Below are positions 1-5,991 of a stretch of DNA of 9,305 nucleotides, piece after piece. Position numbers and translations under genes: made by a program. A model generated the notes under the pieces. That model was not told where the DNA came from. It saw nothing but the letters and a program-made list of their open reading frames with translations, and did not search any database. The DNA is from Deltaproteobacteria bacterium (GTDB lineage: Bacteria > Desulfobacterota > Desulfobacteria > Desulfobacterales > JAUVKB01), in contig JAUVKB010000080.1 of the NCBI GenBank assembly GCA_030596405.1, positions 1-9,305 on the forward strand. The letters run 5' to 3'. Numbering within the stretch: the first letter of the stretch is position 1; each line of letters opens with the position of its first letter.

Positions 1-1
1 A

Positions 2-562
2 GGCGCGGTCGGGCTTGCTAAAGAATCTGGTTATCGTTATCCTCATGAATTTTCAGGGGGACAGCGCCAGCGGATAAATATAGCGAGGGCTATATCATTA
101 AGGCCTGATTTTATTGTATGTGACGAGCCTGTCAGCGCCCTGGATGTATCCGTACAGGCGCAGATCATCAACCTTTTTCTGGATCTTCAGAAAAAACACA
201 ATCTTTCCTATCTTTTTATCTCTCATGATTTGAGCGTGATAAGTAACATTGCAGACCGTGTTGCTGTTATGTATCTCGGTAAAATAGTTGAACAGGGCCC
301 CACAAGCCATATAATCAACAACCCGCGGCACCCCTATACAAAAGCTCTGATAAGCGCCGTGCCTGATCCCGACCCCGGCAGTATTTTTAAGAAAAAAAAA
401 AGGATCGTACTCACCGGTGAAATGCCTTCTCCGGTCAATCTTCCGCCTGGGTGCGGCTTTCATACCCGCTGCCCGGAAGTAATGGATATTTGCAAAAAAA
501 TCGAACCGCAGGAAATAACCCTGGATAACCGGCAGGTGTGTTGCCACTTGTACCGGCAATAA
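2..562 (+). CDS. Peptide ABC transporter ATP-binding protein, DppF/OppF type (5' partial)
   Basis: This is the ATPase subunit of a dipeptide/oligopeptide importer, which powers peptide uptake from the cytoplasmic face of the inner membrane. The reading frame is open from base 2, so the start and the Walker A region lie off the window; 186 residues are visible. In order they show the ABC signature FSGGQ (visible residues 17-21), Walker B FIVCDE (37-42), D-loop SALD (45-48) and H-loop His75. They end in the oligopeptide-transporter C-terminal region, with HPYTKAL at 110-116 and GEMPSPVNLPPGC at 139-151. The GxxPSPxxPPxGC form and YLFISHDLSVI favour DppF/OppF over DppD/OppD. Cysteines 151, 157, 164 and 180/181 form the conserved cysteine cluster of this tail. 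A run of ten A (392-401) encodes part of a KKKKR stretch. The gene converges on the antitoxin gene. Family assignment is firm; the substrate is unknown. Confidence 0.93.
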   Translation, partial: GAVGLAKESGYRYPHEFSGGQRQRINIARAISLRPDFIVCDEPVSALDVSVQAQIINLFLDLQKKHNLSYLFISHDLSVISNIADRVAVMYLGKIVEQGPTSHIINNPRHPYTKALISAVPDPDPGSIFKKKKRIVLTGEMPSPVNLPPGCGFHTRCPEVMDICKKIEPQEITLDNRQVCCHLYRQ

Positions 563-608
563 GTGACTTTTGAAAAATATTCAATTTCGTTGAAAATTAA
601 TTGCCGGT
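552..608. repeat. 9-bp perfect inverted repeat across the transporter stop codon
   Basis: ACCGGCAAT at 552-560 is exactly complementary to ATTGCCGGT at 600-608, separated by 39 bases. The left arm contains the last codons and the first base of the stop codon. Inside the loop, TTGAA/TTCAA/TTGAA segments (570-574, 580-584, 590-594) could form small alternative stems. No T-tract follows, so it is not a standard intrinsic terminator. It could protect the 3' end of the mRNA or be chance. Confidence 0.3.
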
Positions 609-689
609 GAAACTCCCTGTAAAAAAAAGCCTGTAAAGAAATTTGTTGAAATAATTACAATTATAATGATATGTTTTTTTACTTTATAA
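563..689. other. AT-rich intergenic stretch after the transporter gene
   Basis: Non-coding DNA between the transporter stop codon and the inverted-repeat element. It is AT-rich and has short A and T runs. I see no hairpin followed by a T-run that would make a clear terminator on either strand, and no credible small gene. Confidence 0.5.
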
Positions 690-860
690 CTTGTGTCTGT
701 CCATAAATGAGGATTTTTGTTCAAGATCAAGGCTTGCGAAAAAAATTACCGCAGGCATATGGTTGATATTCCGAGGATAATTTTTTGAGCGTAACGCAGA
801 TATTGGGCAGGTAAGCGAGCCTGCGAGACTCCGAAAAGACCATTTATGGATGGACACTAG
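690..860. repeat. 171-bp element with imperfect terminal inverted repeats (MITE-like candidate)
   Basis: The ends, 690-709 and 841-860, are inverted repeats matching at 17 of 20 positions; the inner ten (TCCATAAATG and its complement) match perfectly. A second, weaker inverted pair lies inside (AGGCTTGC at 730-737, GCGAGCCT at 815-822), plus a small hairpin GCAGG/CCTGC (807-811 and 820-824). There is no open reading frame of useful size within it. The right end abuts the stop codon of the antitoxin gene (861-863). No convincing target-site duplication is visible. This form suggests a non-autonomous transposable element or a dispersed structured repeat. A bidirectional terminator or a small structured RNA between the convergent genes is an alternative. 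Copy number cannot be judged from one window. Confidence 0.5.
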
Positions 861-1082
861 TTAATGCCCTTGTTCTCTGGATTCTCTGACCGCATCAAGG
901 ATGTCTTTTGTGGTTGCTTTGGTTTGAATCCCTGGAACGTCAAATGGTGATTTTTTACTTTTCCTAAAAATTATTGAAAAGGTTTCGCCGCCTCTCCTTT
1001 TAATAACCACCTCTTCAGTTCTTGCGATATTAAGAACATCGGCAAGGCGTTGTCTCGCTTCAGAATATGTATATACTTTCAT
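861..1082 (-). CDS. Phd/YefM-type antitoxin
   Basis: A 73-residue protein resembling Phd/YefM (prevent-host-death) antitoxins, which bind their own operator through an N-terminal fold and neutralise a partner toxin with a flexible C-terminal tail. The N-terminus YTYSEARQRLADVL (4-17) is the typical DNA-binding half. It is followed by EEVVIKRRGGETFSII (23-38), and the C-terminal part from about residue 45 (SPFDVPGIQTKATT) is the likely toxin-binding tail. The ATG at 1080-1082 has a GGAG ribosome-binding site 9 bases upstream that lies just before the stop of the toxin remnant, which ends 6 bp away. The gene looks intact although its likely partner is truncated, so it may be an orphan antitoxin. 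Toxin-before-antitoxin order is less common for this family. The next feature downstream is the inverted-repeat element. Confidence 0.8.
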   Translation of the reverse strand: MKVYTYSEARQRLADVLNIARTEEVVIKRRGGETFSIIFRKSKKSPFDVPGIQTKATTKDILDAVRESREQGH

Positions 1083-1088
1083 AATATT

Positions 1089-1400
1089 TTACTCCAAAAT
1101 TGTAATTCCTATTTCCCGTGCTACCCTCTGCATGCCACGGTCAAGAGTAAGCAGTGGGCTTCGGAGACTCTCAGCACATTTTAGAAAATAAGCATCATAT
1201 GCGTGTATATTAAATTTTACCGCAATGTTTAATGCCGATTTTATGTCAGTAGTTCTCAAATCAACCGGTATCTGCTGCACAATCTCCCATGCTGATACAA
1301 CTTCCTCTTTCTTTAAAACGTTTCTTTTCATCATCGCCGTTAATGCATTCCCAATTTCAAACGGCAAAACATCAGCTGAAAATTCGATAGCGCCGGCAGA
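1089..1400 (-). pseudogene. VapC-like PIN-domain toxin, N-terminally truncated
   Basis: The C-terminal two thirds of a PIN-domain ribonuclease of the VapC class. Coding similarity appears to run from about position 1400 (SAGAIEFSADVLPFEIGNAL) to the stop codon at 1089-1091. Three of the four usual PIN acidic positions are recognisable: Glu in PFEIGNAL, Asp in YDAYFLKCA and Asp in LLTLDRGM. The first metal-binding Asp, normally in an N-terminal LxDTS motif, is missing together with about 30-35 residues. The frame is closed upstream by the TAG that is also the gspG stop codon (1401-1403). The first possible start, TTG at 1365-1367, has no ribosome-binding site and falls inside the conserved fold. 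It is most likely a non-functional remnant. Family similarity is judged by eye from recalled VapC patterns. Confidence 0.75.
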
Positions 1401-1859
1401 CTATTCAACGAGTTCCCAGCTGTTTATATCCTTGTCTTTGTCGTCCCCTCCGGACACGCCGTCTGAACCGTATGAAATTATATCATAATCGTCATGGACA
1501 CCAGGGCAAAGGTAAATAAATTCATTTCCCCACGGATCTTTTGGGAGCCTCCCCTTTTCAAGATAGCCGCCCTTTCTCCATTTTTTAGGTAAAGTTCCAG
1601 TGTCCGGAAGCTCTACAAGCGCCTGCAGCCCCTGTTCCGTATCAGGATACATGCCGTTATCCAGTTTGTACAATTTAAGGGCGGTTTCAATGCTTTCTAT
1701 CTGCATTTTTGCCTTTAGCTGTTTTGCTTCCTCCGGCCTTCCCATTATCCTCGGCACAATAAGTCCCGCAAGAATCCCCAAAATAACGATAACAACCATC
1801 AATTCAATCAGTGTAAATCCCGGGCCTCTGTTTTTGGCAAACTTCATAACTCTGCTCAT
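1401..1859 (-). CDS. gspG: Type II secretion system major pseudopilin GspG
   Basis: GspG is the main subunit of the periplasmic pseudopilus that drives protein export through the outer-membrane secretin. The 152-residue protein has a short basic leader and the type IV prepilin site G14/F15 (GFTLIELMVV), with the conserved Glu at position 5 of the mature protein (Glu19) and a hydrophobic helix to about residue 36. The signature YPDTEQGLQALV (71-82), DPWGNEF (108-114) and the C-terminal YGSDGVSGG (130-138) plus DINSWE match the calcium-binding region of the family. Length and ending are normal, so the gene is intact. The ATG is preceded by AAGGGGG, which overlaps the gspF stop codon and implies translational coupling. 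gspH and later pseudopilin genes do not follow; a toxin remnant starts directly after the stop, in the same frame. Confidence 0.95.
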   Translation of the reverse strand: MSRVMKFAKNRGPGFTLIELMVVIVILGILAGLIVPRIMGRPEEAKQLKAKMQIESIETALKLYKLDNGMYPDTEQGLQALVELPDTGTLPKKWRKGGYLEKGRLPKDPWGNEFIYLCPGVHDDYDIISYGSDGVSGGDDKDKDINSWELVE

Positions 1860-1869
1860 TGCTACCCCC

Positions 1870-3096
1870 TTACTTAATAAGCTGGTTCATTTCAAAAATC
1901 GGAAGACAGATCGAAAGGACGATAAAACCGACAATAACGCCCATTATTAATATCATGACGGGTTCAAGCAGTGACGTCATGCTCATAATGCTCGTTTCCA
2001 CCTCGTTTTCATATACATCTGCGATTCTTTTCAACATCGCTTCCAGCTCCCCGCTCTGTTCACCCACCTGAATCATCTGAATTGGAAGAAGCGGAAAAAC
2101 TTCGGTTGCTCCAAGGGAAACGCCCAGACCCTGACCCTTTTCAACTTCCCCTGCAGCTTCTTCAACAGCTTTTGCAATCAATACGTTTCCTGCAATATTC
2201 TTTACTATTTCCAGCGCAGACAACATGGAAACACCGTTTTCAAGGAGTGAACCGAGTGTTCTTGCAAACCTCGCAATTGCAAGTTTTTTTATAATATTGC
2301 CGATTATGGGCAAAAACAGCTTGGTTTTATCGATCCTGTAACGCCCTTTCACCGTTTTTTTAATACTGCGGGTAAAAAAGAACAGCCCAACTACAATAAT
2401 AATTATAACCCACCAGTAAAATTTAAACAATTCGCTGGCAGCAATAAGAAAACGTGTCGGGGCCGGAAGAACCTGGCCCATATCGGTAAAAATAGAGGTT
2501 ATACTTGGAACGATAAATGCCAGAAGCAAAAAGAGAACACCTGCTCCGATAAAAGACATTAAAACAGGATACGCAAGAGCCGATCTTATCCTGCTTTTTA
2601 ATGCCTGTTGCTTTTCAGTAATATCAGCCAGACGGTCCAGCACAATTTCAAGGGTTCCCGAAGTTTCACCGGCACGAACCATGTTTATATAAAGAGAAGA
2701 AAAAGTGCCGGGGTAATGGGACAAAGCGCCGGCAAAGCTGTTTCCCTCAACGACTGAATCCTTGATTTGCGCAATATTTTTTTTAAAGACCTGGGACCTG
2801 GTTTGAGGAATTAGCGCATCGAGCGCCGATACCAGAGGGAAACCGGAACCGACCAGGGTCGCAAGCTGCCTTGTCATCATCGAAACATCAGACGACCTGA
2901 TCCGTGCAAAAAGAGTTGACGGCAAAAAAGCTTTGGATTCTTTTTTTGCGGGAATTTGTTTTGCTTCATTAATAGAAATCGGGAAAATTCCCGAGGTGCG
3001 AAGTTTTTGGCGGGCCACTGAACCGCTTTCAGCATCAATAATACCTGAAGCGGTCTTCCCCTTGACATCCAAAGCTGTATATTCAAATACCGGCAT
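1870..3096 (-). CDS. gspF: Type II secretion system inner-membrane platform protein GspF
   Basis: GspF is the polytopic platform protein of the type II secretion machine, linking the assembly ATPase GspE to pseudopilus growth. The 408-residue length is normal. The N-terminus MPVFEYTALD is characteristic, followed by two tandem T2SSF domains (about 72-195 and 275-397), each with a repeated GExSGxLE motif (GETSGTLE at 143-150, GEQSGELE at 345-352). Membrane segments lie at about 175-197, 228-242 and 377-399. The gene starts 19 bp after rsmB with an ATG that has no strong ribosome-binding site, and ends 10 bp before gspG. gspC, gspD and gspE, which usually precede gspF, are absent, so this is an isolated gspF-gspG pair. 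A type IV pilus PilC is the alternative; the GspG neighbour favours GspF. Confidence 0.95.
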   Translation of the reverse strand: MPVFEYTALDVKGKTASGIIDAESGSVARQKLRTSGIFPISINEAKQIPAKKESKAFLPSTLFARIRSSDVSMMTRQLATLVGSGFPLVSALDALIPQTRSQVFKKNIAQIKDSVVEGNSFAGALSHYPGTFSSLYINMVRAGETSGTLEIVLDRLADITEKQQALKSRIRSALAYPVLMSFIGAGVLFLLLAFIVPSITSIFTDMGQVLPAPTRFLIAASELFKFYWWVIIIIVVGLFFFTRSIKKTVKGRYRIDKTKLFLPIIGNIIKKLAIARFARTLGSLLENGVSMLSALEIVKNIAGNVLIAKAVEEAAGEVEKGQGLGVSLGATEVFPLLPIQMIQVGEQSGELEAMLKRIADVYENEVETSIMSMTSLLEPVMILIMGVIVGFIVLSICLPIFEMNQLIK

Positions 3097-3115
3097 GTTA
3101 ACAAAACCGTACTTT

Positions 3116-4486
3116 CTATTTTATCCGCTTAAAGCGAACCGAAAAAAATCCGTCCATTTTATTATGATAAGGAGATGTCTTGAAATATCCGTTCCCGTCA
3201 ACAAGAGAACGGATATTGGACGACAGACCCACAAAATTTTTTTCTATATCAAACCTTGAATTTTTATTCAAAAACCTTTTTACAACGTCTTCATTCTCCT
3301 CCGGCTCCGTGCTGCAAACCGCATAAACCAAAATACCTGAGGGCTTTACATGATCCGACAGATTGCACAGATATTTTACCTGTTTTTCCTGATACCGTCT
3401 TAAATTTTTTTTCGAGGTTGACCATTTTGCATCAGGATTTCTTCTGATAACCCCTATGCCTGAACACGGAGCATCCAGTAAAATACGATCAAACATGCCA
3501 AAAGATTGCCCGGCCGCTTTTCCGTTCAGCGGTATGTCCAGATCGCATACAGATGTTTTAACCGTTAAAACACCGAGCCGCTTCATTTCGGATTTTAATT
3601 TTATAAGCTTTTTCTTGTCTTTGTCAACGGCTGTAATACTCCCTGAATTTTTCATTAACTGGCCGATATGACCGGTTTTTCCGCCAAGCCCGGCACATGC
3701 ATCCAAAATTGTTTCACCCGGTTGCGGGTTTAAAAGATATGTTACAAGCTGTGCAGCCTCGTCCTGGACCTGAAACCATCCATCCTTAAAAGCCGCCATG
3801 TCGGAAACAGCCGCTTTTGGATTGATAAAAAAAACCCCGGAAGGCGCATAATCCGTTATTTCAATATGCCGCACATACGGTCTGACAGAGTCGACAAGTC
3901 TTTCCCGTGTAGTTTTCAGGCTGTTTGTCCTGACGGTAATAGGAGGAATTGTATTTACAGCGTCGCAAAGAGCCGTGGTCTCTTGTAACCCAAAACGATC
4001 CAGCCATCTTCTGATCAGCCATTTTGGGAAAGACTTGTTAATCGACAGCGCTGATACAGGATCTTTTTCCATATCAGGAAAGGTTACATTTTTATATTCT
4101 CTTGCTGCCCTGCGCAAAAGCGCGTTGACAAACCTCACAGTCCAACGGGCTGCAAACGATTTTGCCATCTCAACAGACGTGTTCACAGCAGCAGAGACCG
4201 GGACTTTGTCCAGATATACGATCTGAAAAAGTCCGATACGCAGGACATTTAATACTCTATGTTCTATTCCGGAAAAGCGCGTATCTGAAAAATTTTCAAT
4301 AATCCGGTCAAGCCTCTTTTTCCACCTTAAAACCCCGTAAACCAGAACGTAGATAAAAGAGATATCTTTGCGTGAAAAACGGCCGTCTTTCTCAAACACA
4401 TCTTCAAGCGTCTGATCCAGAGTTTTGCGCCCTTTATCAACCGTGTTTATGATAAAAAGGGCTGTCTTTCGAGCATCCGCCGCCAA
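3116..4486 (-). CDS. rsmB: 16S rRNA (cytosine-967-C5)-methyltransferase RsmB
   Basis: RsmB methylates C5 of cytosine 967 in 16S rRNA using S-adenosylmethionine. The 456 residues contain an N-terminal NusB-like RNA-binding domain (about 5-130, with YVLVYGVLRWKKRLD and VNTSVEMAKSF). The Rossmann methyltransferase domain follows: motif I LDACAGLGGKTGH (261-273), the acidic VDKDK (287-291), motif IV LLDAPCSGIGVIRRNPD (336-352) with Cys341, and motif VI YAVCSTEPEENE (388-399) with the catalytic Cys391. The start is TTG at 4484-4486: GAGG (4495-4498) lies 8 bases upstream and overlaps the fmt stop codon, and the next in-frame ATG is past residue 100. The gene sits 11 bp downstream of fmt, a common def-fmt-rsmB arrangement linking initiation and ribosome modification. 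Confidence 0.96.
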   Translation of the reverse strand: MAADARKTALFIINTVDKGRKTLDQTLEDVFEKDGRFSRKDISFIYVLVYGVLRWKKRLDRIIENFSDTRFSGIEHRVLNVLRIGLFQIVYLDKVPVSAAVNTSVEMAKSFAARWTVRFVNALLRRAAREYKNVTFPDMEKDPVSALSINKSFPKWLIRRWLDRFGLQETTALCDAVNTIPPITVRTNSLKTTRERLVDSVRPYVRHIEITDYAPSGVFFINPKAAVSDMAAFKDGWFQVQDEAAQLVTYLLNPQPGETILDACAGLGGKTGHIGQLMKNSGSITAVDKDKKKLIKLKSEMKRLGVLTVKTSVCDLDIPLNGKAAGQSFGMFDRILLDAPCSGIGVIRRNPDAKWSTSKKNLRRYQEKQVKYLCNLSDHVKPSGILVYAVCSTEPEENEDVVKRFLNKNSRFDIEKNFVGLSSNIRSLVDGNGYFKTSPYHNKMDGFFSVRFKRIK

Positions 4487-4494
4487 ATAATCAG

Positions 4495-4498
4495 CCTC
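4495..4498 (-). promoter_or_regulatory. Ribosome-binding site that fixes the rsmB TTG start
   Basis: GAGG on the minus strand, 8 bases before the TTG, shares its first base with the fmt TAG stop codon. It is the only good Shine-Dalgarno sequence near the rsmB 5' end, so it supports the TTG start and coupling to fmt translation. Confidence 0.6.
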
Positions 4499-5451
4499 TA
4501 AAATAATGTTCCGGGAGGTATTTTACACCCCATGAGAAAATCTTTTATCAAAAGACGCTTGCCGGACGCCCCCTGAATTTCGAGTATGGACAAAACTCCT
4601 TTGCCGGAGGCGACGCGCAGTTCGCCGGGGAATCCTTTCACAACGGTGCCGGGCGCTTTGTCCACATCGCTTAAAAGAGGAGCGGCCTTGAAAATTTTTA
4701 AACGCCTGTTGCCGTAAAATGTAAACGCACCGGGCCAAGGCGTCATGCCGCGTATAAATGCCTCAATAGCCTCAGCCGGCATGTCCCAATTGATGCGGCC
4801 ATCGTTTTTTTTCAGCAACGGGGCAAAGCAGGCCAAACTATCGTCCTGAGGGACAGGTTTCACACATTTTTTGCCTGTTTTACCTGTTTTATCTGTTTTA
4901 TCCAAGGCATTTAAGGTCTTTATTAAAAGATCCGCTCCCAAAACCGCCAGTCGATCATGAAGGGTGGCGGACGTGTCGTCCGGCGCGATCTTGACTTTGT
5001 CAAAGAACAGGATATCGCCGGTATCCAAACCTTGATCCATCAGCATGGCGGTGACCCCGGTCTCTTTTTCTCCGTTTATAATCGCCCACTGAATCGGAGC
5101 GGGCCCGCGATATTTTGGAAGAAGAGACGCGTGTATGTTTACAGACCCTTTTTTTGGAAGTGAAAGTATATTTTTCGGAAGTATATGCCCAAAAGCAACC
5201 ACGACAAACAGATCCGGATTAAGCCTGGCCATATGTTCTTTAAACTCGTCGGTTTTGATCGATTCCGGCTGAATCACATCATACCCCAAACCAGCAGCCG
5301 CCGTCTTTACAGGCGGCCGGACAAGCTTTTTGCCCCTTCCCCCGGTCCGGTCCGGCCGGGTCACGACTAAAGATATTTCATGTCCGCTTTTATCAAGAGC
5401 ATAAAGAGACGGCACGGCAAAATCCGGGGTGCCCATAAAAATGGTTTTCAA
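4498..5451 (-). CDS. fmt: Methionyl-tRNA formyltransferase
   Basis: Fmt transfers the formyl group of 10-formyl-tetrahydrofolate to initiator Met-tRNA. The 317-residue protein has the N-terminal formyltransferase domain (MKTIFMGTPDFAVPSL). The catalytic triad is Asn105 and His107 in SVNIHASLLPKYRGPAPIQ plus Asp143 in MDQGLDTGDIL; the KYRG loop follows the His. The C-terminal tRNA-binding domain starts near residue 220, with MTPWPGAFTFY as a family motif. The start is TTG (5449-5451) and overlaps the def stop as TTGA; an A-rich AAGGG lies about 9 bases upstream. The next ATG (codon 6) would remove the conserved first strand. Unusually, the linker between domains has a DKTDKTGKTGKK stretch made by a 9-bp tandem repeat. 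Confidence 0.97.
   Translation of the reverse strand: MKTIFMGTPDFAVPSLYALDKSGHEISLVVTRPDRTGGRGKKLVRPPVKTAAAGLGYDVIQPESIKTDEFKEHMARLNPDLFVVVAFGHILPKNILSLPKKGSVNIHASLLPKYRGPAPIQWAIINGEKETGVTAMLMDQGLDTGDILFFDKVKIAPDDTSATLHDRLAVLGADLLIKTLNALDKTDKTGKTGKKCVKPVPQDDSLACFAPLLKKNDGRINWDMPAEAIEAFIRGMTPWPGAFTFYGNRRLKIFKAAPLLSDVDKAPGTVVKGFPGELRVASGKGVLSILEIQGASGKRLLIKDFLMGCKIPPGTLF
4874..4900. repeat. Three tandem 9-bp units inside fmt
   Basis: CCTGTTTTA occurs twice and TCTGTTTTA once, back to back. In the fmt frame they add three-residue blocks (DKT/GKT) to the linker between the catalytic and tRNA-binding domains. The unit length is a multiple of three, so slippage would change protein length without shifting the frame. 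Confidence 0.75.
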
Positions 5452-5969
5452 TGCTTTCTGCCCTTTTTTTTCAACTGTTTTTTAACGCGTCTTGTATAAA
5501 GATCCTTTTTTAAAGATCTGACATGGTCGATAAACAACACCCCGTTTAAATGGTCGATTTCATGCTGCAAAACAATAGATAGATACCCTTCGGCCTCTAT
5601 CCTCAAGGGATTGCCGTCCCTGTCCAGACCTTCAACCAGGACAGACTCCGCACGTTTCACGTCCGACCTGAAATCCGGGACGCTAAGACAGCCCTCCTTT
5701 TCTGAAGTTATATTCCCCTCTCTTTCAATAACCCTCGGATTTACAAGGACCTGGAGTGACCGCTTTTCATTTCCGGGCATAATATCATAAACAATGATAC
5801 TCTTGTCACACCCCACCTGTATCGCTGCCAGTCCAACGCCGGGAGCCTCATACATGATGGTCGACATATTTTTAATTATATCCTGTATTGTTCCATCGAT
5901 ATTTTCCACCGGCTTTGTGGTTTGCCGGAGAAAAATATCAGGATATGTTACAATTTCAAGCGCTGTCAT
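5448..5969 (-). CDS. def: Peptide deformylase
   Basis: Def removes the N-formyl group from new polypeptides as they leave the ribosome, the counterpart of Fmt. The 173-residue protein carries all three family motifs: GVGLAAIQ (44-51), EGCLS (92-96) with the metal ligand Cys94, and HEIDH (136-140) with ligands His136 and His140 and the catalytic Glu137. The C-terminus is a lysine-rich tail (KKQLKKKGRKH), plausible for ribosome contact. The ATG at 5967-5969 has a modest AGG about 8 bases upstream. The stop TGA overlaps the fmt TTG start by the four bases TTGA, so the two are probably translationally coupled. It lies 22 bp after the flippase-like gene. Confidence 0.97.
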   Translation of the reverse strand: MTALEIVTYPDIFLRQTTKPVENIDGTIQDIIKNMSTIMYEAPGVGLAAIQVGCDKSIIVYDIMPGNEKRSLQVLVNPRVIEREGNITSEKEGCLSVPDFRSDVKRAESVLVEGLDRDGNPLRIEAEGYLSIVLQHEIDHLNGVLFIDHVRSLKKDLYTRRVKKQLKKKGRKH

Positions 5970-5991
5970 AACAAAACCTGTAATATTCCTC

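Noticed and set aside
98..559. 153-codon open frame on the minus strand opposite the transporter gene
   Set aside because: It lies wholly over the clearly coding ABC ATPase frame and its translation shows no family features; it is a shadow frame.
552..608. Intrinsic terminator for the peptide-transporter gene
   Set aside because: The inverted repeat is real but has a 39-base loop, overlaps the stop codon and is not followed by a T-tract.
5434..5451. fmt starting at the ATG of codon 6 instead of TTG
   Set aside because: That would remove the conserved first beta strand (MKTIF) that homologues have; the TTG also gives the typical stop-start overlap with def.
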